Shown: positions 1 through 5,466, counted from the first letter of the stretch. The stretch is DNA of 8,606 nucleotides from an uncultured Ruminococcus sp. (GCA_910576995.1 CAJTLC010000036.1:1-8606), one strand, 5' to 3'. Numbers and translations: made by a program. Notes: generated from the letters alone by a model not told the origin.

Positions 1-1
1 C

Positions 2-23
2 TGACGCAAAAAATCCTGCGTCA
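2..23 (-). terminator. Terminator-like hairpin downstream of the left-edge gene remnant
   Basis: TGACGCA (2-8) pairs with TGCGTCA (17-23) in a 7-bp stem around an 8-nt loop. It starts 11 bases beyond the TAG stop of the minus-strand remnant, so it sits where a terminator for that gene would be. The window ends before any T run following it on the minus strand could be seen, so the terminator role is only probable. Confidence 0.45.
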
Positions 24-33
24 TTCGACACTT

Positions 34-443
34 CTATGGTTTTAGAACAGGTCTAATGAGCATTCGCTCTTCGTTATGGTTTGTTCCGTTTTTGAATTCC
101 CCGAAAATATCCTGATGAAATTCAAGAAAGTCTTTTACTGCCGTAAGACTTCTGTCAAGAGTGCTTTTTGTGATACTTCCACGGTAAGAATTTCTGACGA
201 TCTGACCCGATTCGCCTGACCCTCCTTGAGCTTTGTGATCTGCTCACGGATCATCGCACATTTTGCTGCATCCTCCGCCTTTCTTGCCTCCTCCTCTGCT
301 TTCTTTGCAGCCTGTTCAGCAACGTCCTGCTGTGCTTTCAGCTCTCGTTCCCGAATCCTTTTCTGCTGCTCCTCCTGCGACTTTTTCCATTTTTCCTGTT
401 CTTGAATGAGCGAACAAAATAAAGCTTTTAGTATATCCGCTTT
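34..443 (-). pseudogene. Remnant of a charged coiled-coil protein, frameshifted and without a start
   Basis: The minus strand reads from just after a stop at 444-446 through about 70 codons rich in K, E, Q and A (for example KKSQEEQQKRIRERE and AAKKAEEEARKAEDAA), which look like a long coiled coil. That frame runs into a stop at 135-137. A second minus-strand frame then carries a coherent C-terminal tail (about 60 residues, including LTAVKDFLEFHQDIFGEF and ending RPVLKP) to a TAG at 34-36. The simplest reading is one gene tail with a frameshift near position 210-225. There is no plausible start codon or ribosome binding site at the right end, so the N-terminus is missing. I do not recognise the family. 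The stretch could instead be intact with a sequencing error at the frameshift, but the lost N-terminus argues for decay. Confidence 0.55.
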
Positions 444-485
444 TTAACAGGTCATACTAAAATATACTGTTTCGGAGGAGAGACC

Positions 486-1148
486 ATGAAAAGAGATTAT
501 TTTAAGGGTTGGTATTTTAAGTGCTGTAATAACAATCAGACAATCGCCATGATTCCGGCATTTCACATCAATCATGGCAAGAAAACGGTTTCCCTGCAAA
601 TTATTACTGACAATTCGGTACACTGCATATATTTTTCTGATTTGAAATATTGTGAAAGACCTTTGTATATTAAAATCGGGAATTGTATTTTTTCTGAAAA
701 AGGCATTAAACTGAATATTAAAACCAGTCAATTAACATTACAAGGCGTATTGAAATTCAATAAAATCTCACCTATTAAATATGACATTATGGGACCTTTT
801 CGATTTGTACCGTTCATGCAGTGCCGACATAGTGTTTACAGTATGAAACATCAGATCAACGGGCAAATTACTGTTAATAGACAGATATTTTCTTTCCATA
901 ATGGTATGGGATATATTGAGGGCGACTGTGGAACTTCGTTTCCAGAGCAATATATCTGGACGCAGTGTAATTTCAGAAACAATTCTATAATGCTGTCCGT
1001 GGCAGATATTCCTATGTTTGGATTCCATTTTACTGGAATTATTGGTATTGTTCTGATGAATGGAAAAGAATATCGTATTGCAACTTATCTTGGTGCAAAG
1101 CGTATTATCGCTTTTCGTACAAAGATTAAATTATATGTGAATTTATGA
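486..1148 (+). CDS. Tocopherol cyclase-like family protein, C-terminally truncated
   Basis: The 220-residue product matches the bacterial tocopherol cyclase-like family in recognisable order: YFKGWYFK at residues 5-12, KYDIMGPF near 98-105, MQCRHSVYSM near 111-120, and the signature GYIEGDCGTSFPEQYIWTQCN near 142-162, which in relatives is usually GYIEKDWGxSFP. The fold is a lipocalin-like beta barrel. The role of the bacterial members is not established, and the plant enzyme's activity should not be assumed. The ATG at 486 follows GGAGGAG (474-480) with 5-base spacing. Relatives as I remember them are noticeably longer after the ATYxGAK motif, whereas here the frame stops 17 residues past it. 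A 3' truncation or frameshift is therefore likely, just before the repeat copy that begins near 1203. The Trp of the signature (DWG) is Cys here. No convincing promoter was found, though TATACT at 463-468 is nearby. Confidence 0.75.
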   Translation: MKRDYFKGWYFKCCNNNQTIAMIPAFHINHGKKTVSLQIITDNSVHCIYFSDLKYCERPLYIKIGNCIFSEKGIKLNIKTSQLTLQGVLKFNKISPIKYDIMGPFRFVPFMQCRHSVYSMKHQINGQITVNRQIFSFHNGMGYIEGDCGTSFPEQYIWTQCNFRNNSIMLSVADIPMFGFHFTGIIGIVLMNGKEYRIATYLGAKRIIAFRTKIKLYVNL

Positions 1149-1202
1149 GTGATAGGGCAAGTTTTGAGTTTGAATTATAAAAATTCCGGATTTTTTTTCA
1201 GT

Positions 1203-1366
1203 CGATTTGTTACCGAATACAAGATAGACTCGAATGCTCTGTCACATTTGACTCAGTATGTATCTCCGAAACACACTGGACTTGCTTCCGAGAACAGTAG
1301 AAAACGTAATGCTCAAATCTACAGTAATTCCATAAATAAGAAAAAGTGCTGTAAAATCGTTATTTG
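1203..1366 (+). repeat. Dispersed intergenic repeat, copy 1
   Basis: Positions 1203-1312 align without gaps to 7005-7114 with about 13 mismatches (~88% identity). They share the 21-base stretch 1216-1236 and several other blocks. After a diverged stretch (1313-1337), similarity resumes at 1338-1366 against 7141-7169 with the offset changed by one base. In copy 2 that end is a strong terminator hairpin; here the matching bases (GTGCTGT / TCGTTAT) pair poorly, so the hairpin has decayed. No convincing conserved reading frame spans both copies. It lies between the truncated cyclase-like gene and the 3' end of the leftward WYL operon. Confidence 0.85.
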
Positions 1367-1384
1367 CGGATTTTCCTCATTAAA

Positions 1385-1397
1385 GATCGTTTGATCT
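1385..1397 (-). terminator. Weak hairpin just past the WYL operon stop
   Basis: On the minus strand, AGATC-AAAC-GATCT forms a 5-bp stem overlapping the last WYL stop codon by a base and is followed by TTTAATG. It is short and its T run is poor. It is recorded because no stronger terminator is visible at this end of the operon; the matching hairpin in the repeat copy at 1341-1366 is degenerate. Confidence 0.25.
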
Positions 1398-2383
1398 CAT
1401 GGCGTGTGCGTATTTTCAAGCAGTTTTGCCTGTTTTTCTATACGAAGCTTCGCCTGTTCACGCAGATGCGGAGGATTCAGTATCTCTATAACAGGTCCAA
1501 AGCTCAGCAGACGTATCAGCAGCTCTGTTTCATCCTGGTGATCGTACCACAGCTCAACGGTGTACTCCTTTGCTTCAACATCACGGACTGTGTGTTTTTC
1601 GTATGCGGCAAATTCCAGCATAAAGCGTTCAAATCCGTTTCTTTCATCTGTAACCTTTATGACCGCAGGTGAACTGCATTTGCGGCTTGAAAAGTAATCG
1701 TCGATGGATACAGGTGTTCTGAAATATCTGCCGGTATCCGTGATATTTACAATACGTCCGATATTGATAATACCGCTGCTTTTTATCCTGTCATTCCGCA
1801 GTAAATAGCAGTATGCGCGGAATCTGCCGTTTTTGGGCGAATATTCTATTTTCAGCAGAACAAGCCTGCCGTTCAAATGTCTGCCATGTCCCGAAACATA
1901 ATCTATATGCACTATTCTTCTGTGCTTGACCGCTTCAAGAGCGATACGGAAATTTGCTCTGTATCGCTCATCGGAAAAGTCATCGCTGTCCATAAAGCGG
2001 TCTGTGATTCTAAACTGATCGCTGCGGTAAAGGGGAGGAATATCCGAAAGTCTTTTTTCCAGTCTGGTGAAAGTCACATTATCTATAAACAGTCTTATCC
2101 GTGGGTCTGAGAGCTTTGCTTTCAGCCACATTTTTTGTAATTTCGTCAGTACCTTCACAGGCGGAGCATTTATGACTCGTTTAAGGTCTCCGTCAGCAGT
2201 ACGGCTGAAAAGTCCCCAGTCATCGTTTCCGGGGATGAGTTTCTGAGGCAAAAACAGCACCGAATCCCTGAATCCCTTGCGCTTAACAGTTTCGTATACT
2301 GTTTTTTCATTGGTGACTTCGTTTTCAAGAAGCTTTGCCGCAATCCGGAAATATGTACCATAGATCTCACTGAATATGTTCAT
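1397..2383 (-). CDS. WYL domain transcriptional regulator, second gene of pair
   Basis: The 328-residue protein begins MNIFSEIYGTYFRIAAKLLE and contains FLPQKLIPGNDDWGLF near residues 43-59. Both are hallmarks of the short WYL proteins that occur as a pair with a longer WYL partner in Clostridia. The WYL core lies at about residues 150-220 (IVHIDYVSGHGR... GRFRAYCYLLRNDR... GRIVNITDTGRYF), followed by a C-terminal WCX-like extension. No classical HTH stands out at the N-terminus, so DNA binding may depend on its partner. I chose the ATG at 2383: ACGGCGGTGAT just upstream matches 9 of 11 bases of the extended Shine-Dalgarno sequence, and a GTG at 2392 is the longer alternative. It overlaps the upstream WYL gene by 17 bases, so translational coupling is likely. 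WYL domains generally bind ligands, often nucleic-acid-derived; the ligand here is unknown. Confidence 0.88.
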   Translation of the reverse strand: MNIFSEIYGTYFRIAAKLLENEVTNEKTVYETVKRKGFRDSVLFLPQKLIPGNDDWGLFSRTADGDLKRVINAPPVKVLTKLQKMWLKAKLSDPRIRLFIDNVTFTRLEKRLSDIPPLYRSDQFRITDRFMDSDDFSDERYRANFRIALEAVKHRRIVHIDYVSGHGRHLNGRLVLLKIEYSPKNGRFRAYCYLLRNDRIKSSGIINIGRIVNITDTGRYFRTPVSIDDYFSSRKCSSPAVIKVTDERNGFERFMLEFAAYEKHTVRDVEAKEYTVELWYDHQDETELLIRLLSFGPVIEILNPPHLREQAKLRIEKQAKLLENTHTP

Positions 2384-3641
2384 CTTTATCACCGCCGTAC
2401 ATTCTGTTCATTCTTGCAATATCTCCGTAAAATCGCTGGCGGATATTATCACTGCCGCCCTCGATGCGAACTATGCGTCCGATAAATGTTTTTGCCCAGT
2501 GCATAAGCTCGTTAGGGTCGAAAACGTCCTCTGTAAGAGTGTAAAGATGTTCTCCTGATTTTTCAAGTGTGCAGCATCTCTTTTCACGCTCCAGACGGTC
2601 GAGGATGTAGGGTTCATTTTTTTCATCAACAAAAAAAGTTATCTTCATGGGAGTGACAGCTCCGATTTCTCTGCGCATACCGAATGATACTCCGAAGCAG
2701 TGCTGAATATTGTGGTCAAACTTTGCTTTCAGATCGTCATAATTTTCGCATATACCGCCCTTTTTTACAGTTTTCATATAGTCCAGACGGAATGCCGAGA
2801 ACCTTTTCAGATCGGGCATATACGCAGCAAGATAGCGGCGTCCGGTTTGCACCGATACAAGCACCTGCATTGGCACTGCCTGTTTTTCACTCCCGATATC
2901 ATCGTTTTTTCTGCGCCTTTTTTCTGAGAAAGTACGCAGCGAGACATAGCGTTTCCCGTCCATAGCAGACAGTATTTCAGGTAAAAGTATATCCTCCAGC
3001 GTGTGGATAATGTAGTTGTGCTTTATGAAAAACAGGTCGTTTTTCAACCCGAGCATTTTGAGTATACTGTTGCCGATAATGCCGAATTGCTGTGTTTCCG
3101 AGAAAAATTTCAGCGCATCGTCAAGTCCCTTGAAGTCCTGCAGAAAACTGTCCGCATTATTGGAGGTAAGCGAATAATAAAGAGTTTTTCCCTGTTTATC
3201 GGGTATTATTATTCCCTCGTCAATGTACTCCTTCAGTTTATTGCGGACAGTCTGTTCATCGAAAAGCTGTCCATAGTTGATATTTAAAGCGTCAACAATT
3301 TCTTTAAGAGTACGGCTCTGACCGTCCCGCAAAAAATCCGTTATAAGAAAATGCAGACGAATATCGTTATCTGTAAAGCTTTTGGAGTAATATGCGTTAT
3401 ACAACGGATTTTCGGGAATATGTCCGCTGTCAACGGAGATCGAAACACTTCTGCCACGAACCGAATCACAGTAACGCATACAGTCGCCCATCCAACTCTC
3501 AACACGGCGTTTTTCATCTCCGTATGTGCGTATGCTCTTGCGGTCGAAGTCGCTTCGAACCTTACAGCCGTATATAAAGAAGTCCTTGACATAATCGCGG
3601 GTCTTGTCAAAATTCTTGATAAGCTCTGAAAATCCTGCCAT
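2367..3641 (-). CDS. WYL domain transcriptional regulator with winged helix, first gene of pair
   Basis: This 424-residue protein has a central winged-helix-like segment at about residues 90-160 (DIRLHFLITDFL... TLKEIVDALN... EQTVRNKLKEYIDEGII... LYYSL). A WYL core follows at about 255-295 (PMQVLVSVQTGRRYLAAYMP... FSAFRLDYMKTV), then a WCX-like C-terminal region ending near HWAKTFIGRIVRIEG. The ATG at 3641 is preferred because AAGGAG (3655-3650) lies 8 bases upstream; a GTG at 3650 overlaps that site and is less likely. It is the first gene of a two-gene leftward operon and is divergent from rtcB, which makes it the obvious candidate regulator of both transcripts. In Proteobacteria rtcB is controlled by RtcR, a sigma54 activator with a CARF domain; here the WYL pair may fill that role (inference). 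Confidence 0.9.
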   Translation of the reverse strand: MAGFSELIKNFDKTRDYVKDFFIYGCKVRSDFDRKSIRTYGDEKRRVESWMGDCMRYCDSVRGRSVSISVDSGHIPENPLYNAYYSKSFTDNDIRLHFLITDFLRDGQSRTLKEIVDALNINYGQLFDEQTVRNKLKEYIDEGIIIPDKQGKTLYYSLTSNNADSFLQDFKGLDDALKFFSETQQFGIIGNSILKMLGLKNDLFFIKHNYIIHTLEDILLPEILSAMDGKRYVSLRTFSEKRRRKNDDIGSEKQAVPMQVLVSVQTGRRYLAAYMPDLKRFSAFRLDYMKTVKKGGICENYDDLKAKFDHNIQHCFGVSFGMRREIGAVTPMKITFFVDEKNEPYILDRLEREKRCCTLEKSGEHLYTLTEDVFDPNELMHWAKTFIGRIVRIEGGSDNIRQRFYGDIARMNRMYGGDKDEHIQ

Positions 3642-3664
3642 ATTTTCCACTCCTTCCTATTTAT

Positions 3665-3693
3665 ATTTTATCAGAAATCTTTCCGATTTGCAA
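3665..3693 (-). promoter_or_regulatory. Promoter of the WYL operon
   Basis: On the minus strand TTGCAA (3693-3688) and TAAAAT (3670-3665) are separated by 17 bases, a good match to a housekeeping promoter. The ribosome binding site of the first WYL gene starts about 10 bases downstream, giving a very short leader. The -35 element lies inside a palindrome described separately. Confidence 0.6.
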
Positions 3694-3698
3694 TACGG
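3683..3698. promoter_or_regulatory. Candidate operator palindrome overlapping the WYL -35 box
   Basis: CCGATTTGCAATACGG reads as CCGnnTTGCAAnnCGG, with 12 of 16 positions symmetric about 3690/3691. It covers the -35 box of the leftward promoter and lies ~50 bases upstream of the rightward -10, a natural place for a dimeric regulator to act on both operons. A WYL protein as the binder is inference. Confidence 0.45.
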
Positions 3699-3744
3699 TT
3701 TTGAATGTGTGCAGAAAAATTTATATGATTTTTGGAAATTTATG

Positions 3745-3753
3745 TGCTATACT
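3745..3753 (+). promoter_or_regulatory. Extended -10 promoter of the rtcB operon
   Basis: TGCTATACT gives an extended -10 (TGn directly before TATACT, 5 of 6 to consensus) about 32 bases ahead of the rtcB ATG. No good -35 sits 16-18 bases upstream, which fits an extended -10 promoter or one that needs activation. The expected transcript start is near 3760. Confidence 0.55.
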
Positions 3754-3784
3754 AAGATCAAGCTAAAGGAAAGGAGTGAGGAAA

Positions 3785-5020
3785 ATGTTCGTACATTATA
3801 ATAAAAATGAAAATATGCTTCCCATAAAGATATGGCAGACCGATCTTGATGCAGTCGGAGAACGGTGCGTCGAACAGGCGGAGCATCTTGCAAAGCTGCC
3901 GTTTGCACACAAATGGATAGCGCTCATGCCCGACACCCATGCGGGAAAGGGTATGCCCATAGGCGGAGTTATTGCCTGTGAGAATGTTGTTATTCCCAAT
4001 GCCGTAGGAGTTGACATAGGCTGCGGAATGGCTTATGTTCAGACGAATATCTCTGTATCGCTTCTCCGCGATACCGTAACAGGAAGCGGAAACCTGGTAC
4101 AGACCATATGCGGTGATATTCTGCGTAATATCCCGACTGGATTTTCACATTACAAAACTGCTCAGGCTTCTGAGGTGCTTGACCGAGCTAAAGCTGAAAT
4201 GAGCCTGTATGAAGCCGACAAGGAACTTATCCCTCAAATAGATGAGGGCTACTATCAGGCAGGTACTCTCGGCGGAGGAAATCATTTCATCGAGCTTCAG
4301 CAGGATGACAACGGAATGTGCGGTATAATGCTTCATTCGGGCAGCCGTCATTTCGGAAACATCGTTGGACAGTACTTTAATAAGATAGCTCACGAACTGA
4401 ATGACAAATGGTTTTCACAGGTGCCGACCGAATGGAATCTGCCATTCCTCCCGACCGACACCGATGAGGGAAAAAGATACCTTGCATGGATGCATCTCTG
4501 CATGGATTTTGCCTATGAGAACCGTGCGATAATGCTCTGGAAGGTCAAGGAGATATTCACGAAACACCTTGAAAAACATACCGGAATAACGCCTGCATTT
4601 TCGGACGAAATAAACTGTCACCACAATTATGCCGCGCTCGAAAATCACTTCAGCAAAAATGTGTGGGTTCACCGTAAAGGCGCTATCCGTGCGCGCGAGG
4701 GCGATATGGGCATTATTCCCGGAGCTATGGGATCATACAGCTACATCGTCCGCGGCAAGGGCTGTCCCGACAGCTTTATGTCATCCTCCCACGGTGCAGG
4801 AAGAGCTTATTCACGCACAGCGGCAATGGACAAATTTTCCGTTGAATCCATAATGGTGGACTTAAAAAAGCAGAATGTAGTTCTTGCAAAGAATAAAAAG
4901 TCCGATGTTGCGGAGGAATCACGATTTGCTTACAAGGACATAAACGATGTTATGGCGAATCAAGCCGACCTCACCGAGCCTGTGAAAAGATTGTTTACGG
5001 TGGGTGTTATCAAGGGATAA
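3785..5020 (+). CDS. rtcB: RNA-splicing ligase RtcB
   Basis: RtcB joins RNA 2',3'-cyclic phosphate or 3'-phosphate ends to 5'-OH ends, using GTP and Mn2+ through a histidine-GMP intermediate. All expected catalytic blocks are present: MPDTHAGKGMPIGGV (residues 48-62), VGVDIGCGM with Asp77 and the metal-binding Cys80, GTLGGGNHFIEL (His167), LHSGSRHFG (His184), NCHHNYA (His279/280), VHRKGAIRA (295-303), PGAMGSYSYIVRGKG (312-326) and SSSHGAGRAYSR, with His336 as the predicted guanylylated residue. At 411 residues it matches the length of the E. coli enzyme (408). The ATG at 3785 is preferred over a GTG at 3776 because AAGGAG (3771-3776) sits 8 bases upstream of it. No RtcA cyclase or archease gene is in the window. 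An RNA array starts 4 bases after the stop codon and the DUF2828 gene follows, so one transcript probably carries all three. Confidence 0.97.
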   Translation: MFVHYNKNENMLPIKIWQTDLDAVGERCVEQAEHLAKLPFAHKWIALMPDTHAGKGMPIGGVIACENVVIPNAVGVDIGCGMAYVQTNISVSLLRDTVTGSGNLVQTICGDILRNIPTGFSHYKTAQASEVLDRAKAEMSLYEADKELIPQIDEGYYQAGTLGGGNHFIELQQDDNGMCGIMLHSGSRHFGNIVGQYFNKIAHELNDKWFSQVPTEWNLPFLPTDTDEGKRYLAWMHLCMDFAYENRAIMLWKVKEIFTKHLEKHTGITPAFSDEINCHHNYAALENHFSKNVWVHRKGAIRAREGDMGIIPGAMGSYSYIVRGKGCPDSFMSSSHGAGRAYSRTAAMDKFSVESIMVDLKKQNVVLAKNKKSDVAEESRFAYKDINDVMANQADLTEPVKRLFTVGVIKG

Positions 5021-5023
5021 AAT

Positions 5024-5087
5024 TTCGTCGCTTACAGCAACAATATGCAGAGGACTGAAAATCCTCGTAGCAACTATCGGCGACGAG
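5024..5087 (+). ncRNA. tRNA-like RNA unit 1, with tRNA-Phe(GAA) anticodon arm
   Basis: The closing stem is TCGTCGC (5025-5031) with GCGACGA (5080-5086), plus T5024-G5087. TT and ACAGC (5034-5038) follow the 5' strand. GCA/TGC (5037-5039, 5046-5048) can form a tiny D-arm-like hairpin. The core is a 5-bp stem GAGGA/TCCTC (5050-5054, 5062-5066) around CTGAAAA, identical to the anticodon loop of bacterial tRNA-Phe, with GAA in the anticodon place and U33 and A37 correct. In place of a T arm there is only a 13-base segment. The layout is acceptor, short D-like arm and anticodon arm without a T arm, so it cannot be a normal tRNA. Confidence 0.8.
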
Positions 5088-5103
5088 CTTTAAAGATTAA
5101 TTT

Positions 5104-5166
5104 TTCGTCACTTACAGCGATATCAGGCAGTTCATGTGGAACGGGTTCAACTCCCACAGTGACGAG
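5104..5166 (+). ncRNA. tRNA-like RNA unit 2, with T-loop-like element
   Basis: The closing stem is TCGTCAC (5105-5111) with GTGACGA (5159-5165), plus T5104-G5166. TT and ACAGC (5114-5118) follow. The core contains GGG-TTCAACT-CCC (5143-5155); the loop fits the tRNA T-loop pattern TTCRANY. Directly before it, GTTC/GAAC (5130-5133, 5139-5142) can form a short hairpin. An alternative pairing GTGG/CCAC (5136-5139, 5154-5157) competes, so the core fold is uncertain although the closing stem is clear. The stem sequence differs from unit 1 only at the sixth pair, so these two units may be a recent duplication. Confidence 0.75.
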
Positions 5167-5181
5167 TTTAAAAACTTACTC

Positions 5182-5232
5182 TAAGGCACAAACAGCGATT
5201 ATTTTTATCCTTTCACGATAAAACGTGCCTTG
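5182..5232 (+). ncRNA. tRNA-like RNA unit 3, with tRNA-Glu(UUC) anticodon loop
   Basis: The closing stem is AAGGCAC (5183-5189) with GTGCCTT (5225-5231), plus T5182-G5232. AA and ACAGC (5192-5196) follow. The only core element is a 7-bp stem TTTTATC/GATAAAA (5203-5209, 5217-5223) capped by CTTTCAC. This is exactly the 7-base anticodon loop of bacterial tRNA-Glu, with TTC in the anticodon place, U33 and A37. The stem is AT-rich, unlike a genuine tRNA-Glu arm, so the loop rather than the stem appears to be copied or selected. At 51 nt it is the shortest unit, reduced to closing stem, ACAGC and one hairpin. Confidence 0.8.
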
Positions 5233-5238
5233 TAATTC

Positions 5239-5292
5239 TAAGACGCACACAGCAGAGGTACATATTTCATCTGACATGAATAAGGCGTCTTG
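5239..5292 (+). ncRNA. tRNA-like RNA unit 4
   Basis: The closing stem is AAGACGC (5240-5246) with GCGTCTT (5285-5291), plus T5239-G5292. AC and ACAGC (5249-5253) follow. The core forms a hairpin TTCAT/ATGAA (5266-5270, 5276-5280) with loop CTGAC. The string CTGACAT (5271-5277) would be a tRNA-Val(GAC)-type anticodon loop, but it sits one base out of register with the hairpin, so a Val mimic is only suggestive. Confidence 0.7.
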
Positions 5293-5304
5293 TTCCAACA
5301 ATTT

Positions 5305-5379
5305 TTTGGCTCACACAGCATTATTTTCATGTGACACAGTATCCTCCTTTTTAGCGGAGACTGTAAAAAACGAGCCGAG
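5305..5379 (+). ncRNA. tRNA-like RNA unit 5, with extended bulged hairpin
   Basis: The closing stem is TTGGCTC (5306-5312) with GAGCCGA (5372-5378), including one internal T-G pair, plus T5305-G5379. AC and ACAGC (5315-5319) follow. The core is a two-part hairpin: ACAGT/ACTGT (5336-5340, 5360-5364), a 3-base bulge, then CTCC/GGAG (5344-5347, 5356-5359) around an 8-base loop TTTTTAGC. The loop contains UUU followed by A, loosely like tRNA-Lys(UUU), but it is one base too long. A competing pairing TCACA/TGTGA (5311-5315, 5330-5334) would open the closing stem and bury ACAGC, a possible conformational switch. Confidence 0.7.
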
Positions 5380-5385
5380 TGATAT

Positions 5386-5466
5386 TAAGTCAGCAACAGC
5401 ATAAGTTATTGGTTTTATGCAGGTTCGAATCCTGCCCTGCGGAAACGTATGGTAAATGCTGACTTG
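5386..5466 (+). ncRNA. tRNA-like RNA unit 6, with D-arm/T-arm elbow mimic
   Basis: The closing stem is AAGTCAG (5387-5393) with CTGACTT (5459-5465), plus T5386-G5466; C5394-G5458 adds a pair, and ATATT/AATAT (5382-5386, 5468-5472) could lengthen it past a 2-base bulge. CA and ACAGC (5396-5400) follow. The core has a D-arm-like hairpin ATAA/TTAT (5401-5404, 5415-5418) with GG in its loop. Immediately after it comes a perfect tRNA T arm, GCAGG-TTCGAAT-CCTGC (5419-5435). Next is a 4-bp hairpin with a GAAA tetraloop (5438-5449). A canonical tRNA is excluded: the T arm is not followed by an acceptor strand with a partner, and there is no anticodon arm. Confidence 0.82.

Larger units (their letters stand above)
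5024..5466 (+). other. Array of six tRNA-like small RNAs between rtcB and the DUF2828 gene
   Basis: The ~500-base gap between the genes holds six tandem units at 5024-5087, 5104-5166, 5182-5232, 5239-5292, 5305-5379 and 5386-5466, separated by AT-rich spacers of 16, 15, 6, 12 and 6 bases. Each unit is T + 7-base strand + 2 bases + ACAGC + variable core + complementary 7-base strand + G. The closing stems differ in sequence but stay paired. Position 3 is always G-C, position 5 is always C-G, and a terminal U-G wobble is present in all six. The same-strand flanking genes suggest co-transcription. I see no reading frame, and no terminator between units. The 7-bp stem and the tRNA-derived cores make them tRNA mimics; none is a canonical tRNA. 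Confidence 0.85.

Noticed and set aside
463..468. TATACT as the -10 of the cyclase-like gene
   Set aside because: No -35 at proper spacing (TTAACA is only about 13 bases away), and the transcript would start inside the ribosome binding site.
1149..1394. An 81-codon plus-strand open frame after the cyclase-like gene
   Set aside because: It starts with a GTG lacking a ribosome site, lies over the dispersed repeat, and does not resemble the missing cyclase C-terminus.
2684..3629. Several plus-strand open frames of 75-94 codons opposite the WYL genes
   Set aside because: They are antisense shadows of well-supported WYL genes with no ribosome sites or recognisable motifs.
4994..5023. Internal promoter just before the RNA array (TTTACG, 18 bases, TAAAAT)
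   Set aside because: It would start transcription near 5030, inside the first strand of unit 1, leaving the closing stem of that unit incomplete. Read-through from the rtcB promoter is simpler.
5386..5466. A genuine tRNA gene, suggested by the perfect T arm
   Set aside because: The T arm is not followed by an acceptor strand with a 5' partner, there is no anticodon arm, and no CCA or discriminator layout fits. The closing stem instead matches the array pattern.
5024..5466. A CRISPR array
   Set aside because: The repeated parts are short, structured and vary with compensation; only ACAGC and a few stem bases are fixed. Spacer lengths are irregular and no cas gene is present.
5024..5466. Canonical bacterial Y RNA (Ro-binding stem as in known Y RNAs)
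   Set aside because: The conserved GGUCCGA / UUGACC-type Ro-binding strands are not visible in any unit. Functional analogy remains possible, but membership in the known class is not supported.
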